A stretch of DNA of 44,480 nucleotides, taken from NCBI GenBank assembly GCA_902777325.1, contig CACYTH010000025.1, positions 1-44,480 on the forward strand, given 5' to 3'. This document shows positions 20,269-27,104 of the stretch, in pieces (position 1 is the stretch's first letter; each line of letters starts with the position of its first letter). The notes beneath the pieces are model-generated. The model made no database searches. It worked only from the letters and a program-made list of their open reading frames with translations, and was not told the DNA's origin. A program made the position numbers and the translations under genes. The DNA comes from an uncultured Coriobacteriaceae bacterium. Lineage in GTDB: Bacteria; Actinomycetota; Coriobacteriia; Coriobacteriales; Atopobiaceae.

Positions 20269-20352
20269 CTAAGACAACACGCGCTGGCGTCGCAGCGTGG
20301 TACGTCGGTCCTGGCGTCGGAGGGCGCTCTGCTGAAGTGCGAAGTTATTCAT
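20269..20352 (-). CDS. argL: Arginine-rich leader peptide of argG
   Basis: A 27-residue open frame on the argG strand, ATG at 20352. The ribosome site is excellent: AAGGAGGG with 6 nt to the start. The C-terminal half reads LRRQDRRTTLRRQR: seven Arg in thirteen residues, in three pairs plus one, each pair beginning with CGA. A terminator hairpin with six T follows the stop, and argG is the next gene. This is the layout of ribosome-mediated amino-acid attenuation: stalling at Arg codons when charged tRNA-Arg is low would prevent the terminator from forming. A possible antiterminator is CGACGCCAGG (codons 12-15, plus 20310-20319) with CCGGCATCG in the terminator (20215-20223), one mismatch and one bulge. 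The function is inferred; the symbol argL is descriptive. Confidence 0.75.
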   Translation of the reverse strand: MNNFALQQSALRRQDRRTTLRRQRVLS

Positions 20353-20403
20353 CTGTGCCCTCCTTCTGGTGCCATGGCTACACGCCGTGTTTAGTACGTG
20401 GGT

Positions 20404-20433
20404 ACCGTACCGCAGGCATACAAATCCTTGCAA
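20404..20433 (-). promoter_or_regulatory. Candidate promoter of the argG leader transcript
   Basis: Minus-strand TTGCAA (20428-20433) and TACGGT (20404-20409), 18 bp apart. The start would be about 45 nt before the leader peptide. The -10 is weak; TACTAA (20391-20396) is an alternative. Confidence 0.4.
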
Positions 20434-20450
20434 TGCAGATTGATGCATTG
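20431..20450. promoter_or_regulatory. Candidate ArgR operator (ARG box)
   Basis: A perfect inverted repeat CAATGCA-N6-TGCATTG of 20 bp. Read on the minus strand, its core TGCAT-CAAT-CTGCA fits the general ARG-box pattern of two TGnAT-type arms about 4 bp apart. It overlaps the -35 of the putative leader promoter, a suitable place for repression by ArgR with arginine. No argR gene is in the window. Confidence 0.5.
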
Positions 20451-20539
20451 ATGCCGTTTTGAAACATTCCGTCCACGAGGTGCACACCGCCGGCCCGGAT
20501 GTTGCCCACGGCTTCAGCTCGGCTATCCCCAGTGGCACC

Positions 20540-20597
20540 ACTGGTCCGCTCCGGGAGACGGAATGGCGGCTCGTTCCGTCCAGACCGACGGACCAGT
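20540..20597 (+). repeat. 58-bp palindromic repeat, copy 1
   Basis: Outer arms ACTGGTCCG and CGGACCAGT form a perfect 9-bp stem. An inner stem GACGGAA/TTCCGTC encloses TGGCGGCTCG. First of three copies in direct orientation. Confidence 0.85.
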
Positions 20598-20601
20598 CGG
20601 C

Positions 20602-20659
20602 ACTGGTCCGCTCCCGCGGACGGAATGGCGGCTCGTTCCGGTCGATTCGACGGACCAGT
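20602..20659 (+). repeat. 58-bp palindromic repeat, copy 2
   Basis: Same length and outer arms as copy 1, 4 bp after it (CGGC). The inner stem GACGGAA/TTCCGGTC has one extra base on the right side. Confidence 0.85.
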
Positions 20660-20674
20660 CGGCACTGTGTCGGC

Positions 20675-20732
20675 ACTGGTCCGCTCCTGCGGACGCAACG
20701 GGGGTTCGTTCCGTCCAGACCGACGGACCAGT
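20675..20732 (+). repeat. 58-bp palindromic repeat, copy 3
   Basis: Same outer arms. The left inner arm is GACGCAA, as in copy 4, while the right arm keeps TTCCGTC, so it looks like a mosaic. The 15-bp spacer before it repeats the CGGCACTG junction motif. Confidence 0.85.
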
Positions 20733-20747
20733 TGACTGGAGCCGCGA

Positions 20748-20807
20748 CATGAAAAACGCCCCTGTGCGGGGCGTCTGTCGTACAAGATGGCGGAGGAGGA
20801 GGGATTC
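20748..20807 (-). repeat. 60-bp direct repeat, copy 1: partial tRNA-Ser 3' end plus terminator
   Basis: Identical over 60 bp to 20914-20973. It carries, on the minus strand, the last part of the tRNA-Ser(CGA) T-arm, acceptor and CCA, then the terminator (20752-20774). No tRNA body is attached, so it is a truncated duplicate. Confidence 0.9.
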
Positions 20808-20809
20808 CC

Positions 20810-20878
20810 GCGTCGCCTTGCGGCAACGCTCGCGGGCCTCGCTGCGCTCGGCCCTTGGCAGGCCACTGGCCTGCCAAG
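20810..20878. repeat. Three consecutive hairpins between the direct repeats
   Basis: The 106-bp spacer 20808-20913 contains GCGT-C-GCC/GGC-A-ACGC (20810-20829), GGGCC/GGCCC (20834-20854) and a perfect palindrome with 12-bp arms, CTTGGCAGGCCA-C-TGGCCTGCCAAG (20854-20878). After these comes GGTTCGAATCCC on the plus strand, an inverted copy of the tRNA T-arm. No coding potential is seen. Confidence 0.7.
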
Positions 20879-20913
20879 ACCTTACGGTTCGAATCCCCTG
20901 CATCTTCCGCAAG

Positions 20914-20973
20914 CATGAAAAACGCCCCTGTGCGGGGCGTCTGTCGTACAAGATGGCGGAGGAGGAGGGATTC
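20914..20973 (-). repeat. 60-bp direct repeat, copy 2: 3' end of tRNA-Ser(CGA) and its terminator
   Basis: The intact copy, overlapping the 3' end of the complete tRNA-Ser(CGA). It starts 166 bp after copy 1 and is identical to it. Confidence 0.9.
20918..20940 (-). terminator. Terminator of the tRNA-Ser pair
   Basis: On the minus strand ACGCCCC/GGGGCGT, a 7-bp stem with a 5-nt loop, followed by five T. A second identical terminator lies at 20752-20774 in the duplicated segment. Confidence 0.88.
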
Positions 20974-21044
20974 GAACCCTCGTACCCCGTGAAGGGGTAA
21001 ACGGTTTTCGAGACCGCCGCATTCAACCACTCTGCCACCCCTCC
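20954..21044 (-). tRNA. tRNA-Ser (anticodon CGA)
   Basis: A 91-nt class II tRNA with an encoded CCA. Acceptor GGAGGGG pairs with CTCCTCC (one G-T). The anticodon loop CTCGAAA gives CGA. Long variable arm with stem ACCCC/GGGGT, T-arm GGGTTCGAATCCC. It lies 42 nt after tRNA-Ser(GGA) and is probably co-transcribed; the gap holds a GCGGCG/CGCCGC hairpin likely used in processing. Confidence 0.95.
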
Positions 21045-21086
21045 GTAAGGGTGACGCGGCGCCCCTAAGGACGCCGCGGGTCTGTC

Positions 21087-21177
21087 TGGCGGAGAGTCTG
21101 GGATTTGAACCCAGGATACGCTTTCGGCGTATACACGATTTCCAATCGTGCTCCTTCGGCCACTCGGACAACTCTCC
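21087..21177 (-). tRNA. tRNA-Ser (anticodon GGA)
   Basis: A 91-nt class II tRNA with an encoded CCA. Acceptor GGAGAGT pairs perfectly with ACTCTCC. Anticodon stem CACGA/TCGTG with loop TTGGAAA gives GGA. Variable arm TACGCCGAAAGCGTA, T-arm GGGTTCAAATCCC. First gene of the serine tRNA pair. Confidence 0.95.
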
Positions 21178-21309
21178 GTGAAATCGCATCAATCTTCAAG
21201 CAAGCCAACCTTCACGTTCTCGTGCACCACCGCTTCAAATATCCGCAGGCTGCGCGCCGCAGCGCTAGGATAAGATAGACACCGCCAAGCCCGACAACAA
21301 AGAGATGCC

Positions 21310-22113
21310 ATGCTACCGCTCCCAGACCTCTTTGCAAGCCAAAGTCCCACCGCAACCAGCATGCCGATGCCTGTCTGGCTCGACCTTGCCGCCGTGGTCG
21401 TCGGCTCCTTCTCCGGGCTCTTCTACGCTCGCGAACGCAAGCTCGACCTCATCGGCCACATCGGCCTTGCAATCCTGTGCGGCCTAGGCGGCGGCCTCGT
21501 GCGCGACACGATCATGCAGGTCGGCGACGTCTACCTGCTGCGCTCCAACTGGGCCATAGTGGTCTCCATCTCGACTGGCGTGCTGGGCTTTCTCTTCCCC
21601 GCCACCATCACCGCCCACCCGCACCTCATGGAATGGGTCGACATCATCTCGGTGGGCCTGTTTGCCGCCGCCGGTACCGACAAGGCCATCATCTATCAGC
21701 TACGGCCCATTCCCATCATCTTCATGGGCGTGATGACCGGCGTCGGCGGCGGCATGATGCGCGACGTCTTTTTGGGCGAGGTTCCCCGCATCTTCAGGCG
21801 CAGCAACTGGTATGCGCTCTGCGCGGTAGCGGGTGCAGCAACCTACTATCTCTGCGTGGTGCCGCTTGCGCTGGACAAGGTCTGGGCTGCTGTCCTATGC
21901 GTGCTGGTGACCGTGCTTCTTCGCCGCCTGAGTCTGCGCTACAACATCTACTCTCCAGCGGAGGTTGACCTGGGCCCTGGCCTCAAGAAGGCTGCGCGCG
22001 GCGTTGCCCAGGCCGCAAAGGAAGCCACGGACAACGAGACCGACCATGCCCTGCAGCAGCACAGGCGGCAGCAGGAGCGTCGACGGGGCTCTTCCAGGCG
22101 CCAGGCACGCTAA
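21310..22113 (+). CDS. TRIC/UPF0126 family membrane protein
   Basis: A protein of 267 aa with about seven helices. It contains the internal duplication of the family, with GLGGGLVRDTIM near residue 57 and GVGGGMMRDVFLGEVP near 143. Bacterial members (YadS/YicG-like, PF03458) resemble trimeric intracellular cation channels and some have been linked to glycine transport; the substrate here is unknown. After the last helix a cytoplasmic tail of about 50 residues is rich in Gln, Arg and Lys. The ATG at 21310 has a weak AAGAG upstream; an alternative start is ATG at residue 18. It is divergent from the tRNA-Ser genes and convergent with typA. Confidence 0.85.
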   Translation: MLPLPDLFASQSPTATSMPMPVWLDLAAVVVGSFSGLFYARERKLDLIGHIGLAILCGLGGGLVRDTIMQVGDVYLLRSNWAIVVSISTGVLGFLFPATITAHPHLMEWVDIISVGLFAAAGTDKAIIYQLRPIPIIFMGVMTGVGGGMMRDVFLGEVPRIFRRSNWYALCAVAGAATYYLCVVPLALDKVWAAVLCVLVTVLLRRLSLRYNIYSPAEVDLGPGLKKAARGVAQAAKEATDNETDHALQQHRRQQERRRGSSRRQAR

Positions 22114-22122
22114 CACCAAAGA

Positions 22123-22148
22123 GCCCCAGCGCCTTTGAGCGCCGGGGC
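22123..22148 (-). terminator. Terminator between the TRIC gene and typA
   Basis: Stem GCCCC-A-GCGC with GCGC-C-GGGGC and a 6-nt loop. On the minus strand CTCTTTG follows, so it ends typA. It may also work for the convergent gene. Confidence 0.7.
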
Positions 22149-22156
22149 AGTTGAAG

Positions 22157-23995
22157 CTACTTCTTTACCAGACCGTGGCGGACATTCCACTTGCGCCGCT
22201 CGATGTCCGAGAGGATCTTCTTGCGCATGCGGATGCTCTTGGGCGTGATCTCCACGAGCTCGTCGTCGGCAATGTACTCGAGGGCCTCCTCGAGCGTGAA
22301 GGTGCGCGGCGGCGTCAGCTGCACGGCGATGTCGGCGGTGCTGGAGCGCTGGTTGCCCAGGCTCTTGGTGCGCGCGATGTTGACCACCATGTCGCCAGGC
22401 TTGCTGCGCTCGCCCACGAGCATACCCTCGTAGCACTCGTCGCCGGGTCCCACAAACAGGGCGCCGCGCTCCTGCAGCGTGCCCAGCGCGTAGGCCACGG
22501 CCTTCTCGGTGGACATGGAGATCATCGCGCCGTTCTGACGGCTGCCGATGTCGCCGGCAAACGGACCGTACTCGAGGAAGGTGTGGTAGAAGACCGCCTC
22601 GCCGTGGGTCACGTTGAGGATGCGGTTCTTGAGGCCCATGACGCCGCGCGTCGGAATCTTGAACTCGAGATGCGTCTGCGTGATGCCGGCCTCCATGTTG
22701 GTCATGGTGCCACCGGCGGTGCCAAACACCTCGATGACCTTGCCGGAGTACTCGTTGGGGCACTCCACGACCGCCTGCTCGACGGGCTCGAGGCGCTCGC
22801 CGTCCTTACCCTTCTTGAACAGGACGCGCGGGCGACCCACCTGGAACTCGTAGCCCTCGCGGCGCATCTGCTCCATCAGCACGGAGAGGTGCAGGATGCC
22901 GCGGCCCGCGACCTCGACACCGGTCTTATCGGCCAGCTCCTCGATGCGCATGGTCACGTTGTTCTCGGCCTCCTGCTCAAGGCGCTCCTTGAGCTGGCGG
23001 CCACCCACGATGTCACCCTCGCGACCGACAAGCGGGCTGGTAGAGGCCTCAAAGACAACCGCCATGGTGGGCGGGTCGATCTCGATGGGGTCAAGCTCCA
23101 CAGGGTCGTTGGGGTCGGTGTAGACGTCGCCGATGTCGGTGGAGTCGATGCCCACCACGGCGCCGATGTCGCCGGCAGCCACCTCGCTGCACTCCTTGCG
23201 ACCCAGGTAGTCAAAGGTGAAGAGCTGCTTTACCTGGCTCATCGCACGGCTGCCGTCGTTCTTGACCACCAGAATCTTGTCTCCCTGATGGATGGTGCCC
23301 GAGAAGACGCGACCGATGCCGATGCGACCCACGTAGCTCGAGTGGTCGACCGTCACGCACTGCATGGCAAGCGGGCCCTCGAGGTCCACGTCCGGCGCGG
23401 GAAGCGCGTCCACGATCATGTCGAGCAGCGGGAACATGTCCATGCCGCCGTCATCCGCCTCGCGGCGGGCAAAGCCGTTGACCGCGGAGGCGTAGATCAC
23501 GTGCTCCATGGCAAACTCGAGCTGGTCGTCGTCGGCACCGAGGTCCATCATCAGGTCGAGCGAGTCGTTGAGCGCCCTCTCGGGGTTGGCGCCGTCGCGG
23601 TCGATCTTGTTGATGACCACCATGATGCGCAGGCCGCACGCAATGGCGTGCGAGAGCACGAAGCGCGTCTGGGGCATGGGGCCCTCTGCGGCGTCTACCA
23701 GCAGCAACGCACCATCGGCCATCTTGAGCACGCGCTCCACCTCGCCGCCGAAGTCGGCGTGGCCCGGCGTGTCGATGACGTTGATCTTGACTCCCTTGTA
23801 GGAGATGGAGATGTTCTTGGCGAGGATGGTGATGCCGCGCTCGCGCTCCTGGTCGTTGCTGTCAAGCACGCGCTCGGCAACCTGCTGGTTGTCGCGGAAC
23901 GCGCCAGATGCGCGCAGCAGCTTGTCGACCAGCGTGGTCTTGCCATGGTCGACGTGCGCGATGATGGCGATGTTGCGAATGTTCTCCTGGAGCAT
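22157..23995 (-). CDS. typA: Translational GTPase TypA/BipA
   Basis: A ribosome-associated GTPase of 612 aa, related to EF-G and LepA, that helps 50S assembly and growth under stress. G1 AHVDHGKT at 13-20, the RGITI switch (53-57), G3 [11 protein letters not shown] and G4 NKIDRDGA are visible. Domains II, III and V and the TypA-specific C-terminal domain follow ([20 protein letters not shown]). Normal length. The start at 23995 has AGAGGT 7 nt upstream. The leader contains two hairpins (annotated separately). Confidence 0.97.
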   Translation of the reverse strand: MLQENIRNIAIIAHVDHGKTTLVDKLLRASGAFRDNQQVAERVLDSNDQERERGITILAKNISISYKGVKINVIDTPGHADFGGEVERVLKMADGALLLVDAAEGPMPQTRFVLSHAIACGLRIMVVINKIDRDGANPERALNDSLDLMMDLGADDDQLEFAMEHVIYASAVNGFARREADDGGMDMFPLLDMIVDALPAPDVDLEGPLAMQCVTVDHSSYVGRIGIGRVFSGTIHQGDKILVVKNDGSRAMSQVKQLFTFDYLGRKECSEVAAGDIGAVVGIDSTDIGDVYTDPNDPVELDPIEIDPPTMAVVFEASTSPLVGREGDIVGGRQLKERLEQEAENNVTMRIEELADKTGVEVAGRGILHLSVLMEQMRREGYEFQVGRPRVLFKKGKDGERLEPVEQAVVECPNEYSGKVIEVFGTAGGTMTNMEAGITQTHLEFKIPTRGVMGLKNRILNVTHGEAVFYHTFLEYGPFAGDIGSRQNGAMISMSTEKAVAYALGTLQERGALFVGPGDECYEGMLVGERSKPGDMVVNIARTKSLGNQRSSTADIAVQLTPPRTFTLEEALEYIADDELVEITPKSIRMRKKILSDIERRKWNVRHGLVKK

Positions 23996-24019
23996 GTAAA
24001 TACCTCTCGTGCCATACGG

Positions 24020-24053
24020 GTGGCGCTTGCCACATGGGCGGCAATTGCGCCGC
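24020..24053 (-). promoter_or_regulatory. Two adjacent hairpins in the typA leader
   Basis: GTGGC/GCCAC with a 4-nt loop (24020-24033) and GCGGC/GCCGC with a 6-nt loop (24038-24053) lie 25-58 nt upstream of the typA start. No T run follows. A role in cold or translational control would be inference. The rest of the 200-bp gap to the next gene shows nothing else convincing. Confidence 0.35.
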
Positions 24054-24196
24054 TTGGCCGTTTTTTCCTTGCAAAGTGTAACAGCAGCACAGGCAATGTG
24101 CCGCCACAGGCAAACACTCCATGGAAGTGGGACACACGACCCTTTTGCGATATCCCTAACTACCTGCGGTAAGGCTCGTCGCGCGAGTCCCGCGGG

Positions 24197-24652
24197 CTAC
24201 AGCAGCTCGTCCACCTCGCCGGCAGCGGCCGGATCGGTCCAGGCGAAGTCGTCCCCGCACCCACGGCCCTCGAACAGCGAGAACGCAGAGAAGGCAGGCT
24301 TGCCCTTCTCGCCAAACTCCGTGATGAGGGCATCGACGTAGTTGCCCTCCTCGTCGGCCACGGCACCCTCGTAGCAAAGGGCGTACATGCTGGGCGCAGC
24401 AAGCCCAAAGGCGCTGTCGCCCTTGGCGCGCTTGAGCGCGCGCACCTTGTCGCGTGCACCCAGAAGACAGGCCTCTTCTCCGTCGTCGGCAAACTCGTAG
24501 CTGGCCACGTTTCCCTGCGCGTCTCCCACCACGAGCAGCACGTTTACCGCAGCTCCGTCGGCCAGGCGATCAAGCGCCTCACCCATAAGGTCGCATGAAA
24601 GCGCATCGAGCTCGGGAGACACGCTCCCTGCCCTCTTGTCACCCTTTGCCAT
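24197..24652 (-). CDS. Hypothetical protein
   Basis: A protein of 151 aa with no family that I recognise and no signal peptide or membrane segment. It is acidic, with alternating strand and helix segments (VNVLLVVGDAQGNVASYEF, MYALCYEGAVADEEGNYVDALITEFGEKG), which suggests a compact cytoplasmic domain. The second half contains three Cys. The ATG at 24652 has GAGAGG upstream. It lies 41 nt after the DUF2304 gene on the same strand and may be the last gene of that unit. Confidence 0.7.
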   Translation of the reverse strand: MAKGDKRAGSVSPELDALSCDLMGEALDRLADGAAVNVLLVVGDAQGNVASYEFADDGEEACLLGARDKVRALKRAKGDSAFGLAAPSMYALCYEGAVADEEGNYVDALITEFGEKGKPAFSAFSLFEGRGCGDDFAWTDPAAAGEVDELL

Positions 24653-24693
24653 CGTTGCCTCTCTTCTTCGCTGCGGCGGCACCGCCACGACGC

Positions 24694-25050
24694 CTAGGCG
24701 TCGGTTGCCTCGTTCTTCTTGGCCTCGCTCTCCATGAGAGCCATCTCCTGCGCCAGCTCCTCGATCTTGTGCTGCATGATCGAGATCTGGGCCGTGTCAC
24801 GGAATGCCTTGACCACCAGCACGCCGGTCACGATCAGAAACACGAAGTTGGCAGGCGAGAGGAACCCCAGCCAATTGGAGATCTTGATGACCGCTCCCGG
24901 AAAGAGCGCGATAACCAGCAGCAACAGGGCCAGACACACCCAACCCGTCGCCCTCTCCATGAGGATGCGCTTCTTTTTGATGGAACGCAGGATCGTGCTG
25001 ATGATGAGTATCGCGCCTGCAAGGAGGATGATTCTAAGAGAAAGCTGCAC
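24694..25050 (-). CDS. DUF2304 membrane protein
   Basis: A small membrane protein of 118 aa: helix 1 at about 5-22, helix 2 at about 37-55, helix 3 at about 66-82, then a charged coiled coil (QHKIEELAQEMALMESEAKK). DUF2304 proteins are very often encoded next to a family 2 polyprenyl-phosphate glycosyltransferase, as here (9 nt after it), and probably act with it in lipid-linked sugar transfer or flipping. It starts with GTG after GGAGGG. Confidence 0.88.
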   Translation of the reverse strand: MQLSLRIILLAGAILIISTILRSIKKKRILMERATGWVCLALLLLVIALFPGAVIKISNWLGFLSPANFVFLIVTGVLVVKAFRDTAQISIMQHKIEELAQEMALMESEAKKNEATDA

Positions 25051-25059
25051 GATGCCCTC

Positions 25060-25740
25060 CTATCGCAGCCACTGGTAGAGCAGGATCGAGAGGCTCGTCC
25101 GAAACATGTAGCTGATGGACCTGCCGATGGTGAGGTAGCTCTCGCCCCCCTGACGCTCGCGCATGCGCGCCGGCACCTCGACGACGCGTCCGCCAAGACG
25201 AGCGACGTAACCCACGGTGTCCGGCTCCGGATGGACGTCGAAGCCCCTGACAAAAAGCTCGATCATGCGGCGATTGTACATGCGCATGCCCGAGGTCGGA
25301 TCGGTGATGATAACGCCTGTGGTACGGCGGATGAGCCACGAGATGACCTTGGAGCCAACGTTGCGCAGGCCAACAGGCGCCTCGCCGGCAAGGGCGCGCG
25401 AGGCGATCACGATGTCGGCGTCGTTGTCCTCCAGCGCCTTGGCCATGGGGAGCACGTACTCGGGCAGATGCTGGCCGTCGGCGTCAAACTGCACGACGGC
25501 GTCGTAGTCGTGCCGGAATGCGTACTTCATGCCCGCACGGAAGCCCGAGGTCAGGCCTGTGTTGACCGGCATGCGCAGGTGGTTGAGGCCCTTCTCCACG
25601 CAAACGCGCTCGGTGCCGTCCATTGACCCGTCGTTGATTACCAGGTAGTCGACGCCGGGGCAGGCTGCAACAAGCCCCTCGACCGTATTGGCGAGAGAAG
25701 CCTCCTCGTTGTATGCGGGTATGACGGCGAGAATCCTCAT
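25060..25740 (-). CDS. Family 2 glycosyltransferase (DPM1/polyprenyl-phosphate type)
   Basis: A protein of 226 aa, a GT-A enzyme probably moving a hexose from a nucleotide sugar to polyprenyl phosphate. Visible: VIPAYNEEASL at the N-terminus, the nucleotide-binding DYLVINDGSMDGT, the metal-binding VQFDADGQHLPEYV, and the TDPTSGMRMYNRR segment of the DPM1-like branch. No membrane helix is clear, so DUF2304 may be its anchor. The ATG at 25740 has GAGGG upstream. First gene of a three-gene minus-strand unit, divergent from the family 4 glycosyltransferase. Confidence 0.92.
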   Translation of the reverse strand: MRILAVIPAYNEEASLANTVEGLVAACPGVDYLVINDGSMDGTERVCVEKGLNHLRMPVNTGLTSGFRAGMKYAFRHDYDAVVQFDADGQHLPEYVLPMAKALEDNDADIVIASRALAGEAPVGLRNVGSKVISWLIRRTTGVIITDPTSGMRMYNRRMIELFVRGFDVHPEPDTVGYVARLGGRVVEVPARMRERQGGESYLTIGRSISYMFRTSLSILLYQWLR

Positions 25741-25851
25741 GCTATCCCTCAAGTCGCAGTAGATGACCTTCACAGTCTAGCACTATCGAACGCATCGACT
25801 GCAGGCCGCACCCAGCGCCACCATCCAATACCTGCGCGTAGGCGATGCGAT

Positions 25852-25857
25852 TACAAT
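25852..25857 (+). promoter_or_regulatory. Candidate -10 for the plus-strand glycosyltransferase
   Basis: TACAAT 61 bp upstream of the ATG at 25919; the -35 is weak. On the other strand TAGACT (25774-25779) preceded by TGC could serve the divergent family 2 gene. Confidence 0.4.
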
Positions 25858-25918
25858 AGTGCCGTAACCAACGAGCCCCTCCTCGGGGCGCCCCCGCACG
25901 TCCATCGGAAGGCAACCC

Positions 25919-27103
25919 ATGAGCACCGTTCTTGACACGAGGCCGATCGTCCTCTTCTCTGCCAGGTACCTCCCCAACGTCGGAGGCGTTGAGTTCTTTA
26001 CCGCAAACCTGGGCGACCGGCTGGCCGCCATGGGCTATGACGTCACCGTGGTGACCACCGAGGCAACCGACTCCCCCGCAGAGGACGCGCGTCATCACGT
26101 GGGCGAGGGCACCCTCGAGGTGGTGCGTTTTGATGCCTGGGGAGCAAAGCGCGTCCCCTTTGCCAAGCGCAGCAGGCGCAACAAGGCACTGCTCGCGTAT
26201 CTCGAACAGAAGGCGCCATTCCACGCGCTCATCAACACGCGGTTCTACGACCTGTCCTATCTCGGCGCGCGCCTCTGCAACCGCGTGGGGGTGCGTCCCG
26301 TCCTCATCGAGCATGGCACCGGCTACATCAAGTTCAACAACAAGCTGCTGGCGCCTGCCTCAAAGCTCGCAGAGCACACCGTGGCCCTGCGGCTCAAGCG
26401 CTATCCCATCGACTTCTACGGCATCTCAAAGCGCGCATCGCAGTGGCTCAAGACCTTTGGCATTACGTCCTGCGGCGAGATCCACAACGCTCTGGATTCC
26501 GCGGCCTTTGCCGGCAACAGCAGCGGCCGCGACTTTAGGACCGAGTTCCACGTAGACGAGAAGGCCATGTGCGTCGTCTTTGCCTCCCGCCTGGTGGCGG
26601 ACAAGGGCGCGGACGTGATGCTGGAGGCCGCAAGCGCCCTCAGGGACGACGAGCGCATCCGCTTCTTTATCGCAGGATCAGGCCCGCTCGAGGACGACAT
26701 CCGCACAGCCGGTGCGGAGCTTCCCAACCTGAGCTACGTTGGCATGCTCAATCACGCGGACCTCGCGTCGCTTCTCGTCTCGAGCGACGTGTTCTGCCTC
26801 CCTAGCAACAGCGAGGGCCTGCCCACGTCGCTGCTCGAGGCTGCCGCCTGCTCCTGCGCCCTCGTGGCCTCGCGCGTTGGTGGTGTGGACGAGATAATGC
26901 CCACCAGCGAGCAGGGCATCGTGCTCGAGCGAACCGAGTCGGCAGAGCTCGTGCGCGTGCTGAAGGAGCTGGCTGACAACCCAGAAAGGCTCGTGTCTCT
27001 CAAGAGCTGCGCGCACGACTACATCAAGGAGCACTTCTCCTGGGACAACACCGTGTCCGAGCTGCTCGAGGCCTTTAACAGAGCTTCAAGCTCAACGCGC
27101 TAG
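25919..27103 (+). CDS. Family 4 glycosyltransferase
   Basis: A GT-B enzyme of 394 aa. The N-terminal half has the acceptor-side motif LPNVGGVEFFTANLGDRLAAMG. The C-terminal half has the donor-binding segments VVFASRLVADKGADVMLEAA and the E-x7-E region LPSNSEGLPTSLLEAAACSCALVAS. No signal or membrane segment, so it acts on the cytoplasmic face. GGAAGG precedes the ATG. It ends one base before the stop of the convergent gene, with no terminator between. Sugar and acceptor are unknown. Confidence 0.92.
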   Translation: MSTVLDTRPIVLFSARYLPNVGGVEFFTANLGDRLAAMGYDVTVVTTEATDSPAEDARHHVGEGTLEVVRFDAWGAKRVPFAKRSRRNKALLAYLEQKAPFHALINTRFYDLSYLGARLCNRVGVRPVLIEHGTGYIKFNNKLLAPASKLAEHTVALRLKRYPIDFYGISKRASQWLKTFGITSCGEIHNALDSAAFAGNSSGRDFRTEFHVDEKAMCVVFASRLVADKGADVMLEAASALRDDERIRFFIAGSGPLEDDIRTAGAELPNLSYVGMLNHADLASLLVSSDVFCLPSNSEGLPTSLLEAAACSCALVASRVGGVDEIMPTSEQGIVLERTESAELVRVLKELADNPERLVSLKSCAHDYIKEHFSWDNTVSELLEAFNRASSSTR

Positions 27104-27104
27104 C

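Noticed and set aside
20265..20311. GGACC/GGTCC segments (20307-20311, 20265-20269, 20233-20237) as alternating stems of the argG attenuator
   Set aside because: The pairing is only 5 bp and does not overlap the terminator stem, so it is too weak to claim.
20066..20460. T-box riboswitch upstream of argG
   Set aside because: I find no AGGGTGGNACCGCG-type T-box sequence or specifier stem; the Arg-rich reading frame with a perfect ribosome site explains the region better.
20540..20732. CRISPR array
   Set aside because: Repeats are 58 bp with spacers of only 4 and 15 bp that resemble each other, and no cas genes are present.
20748..20973. Complete integrative element or prophage at tRNA-Ser
   Set aside because: Only 106 bp lie between the repeats, and there is no integrase or other mobile gene.
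20378..21192. Open frames giving repeated RNEPPFR-like peptides
   Set aside because: They arise from reading through the 58-bp repeats and two tRNA genes; there is no ribosome site, and the same region is explained as RNA and repeats.
22151..24172. A 673-codon open frame antisense to typA
   Set aside because: It mirrors typA codons and is rich in His/Val/Asp/Leu as expected for an antisense shadow; typA is unambiguous.
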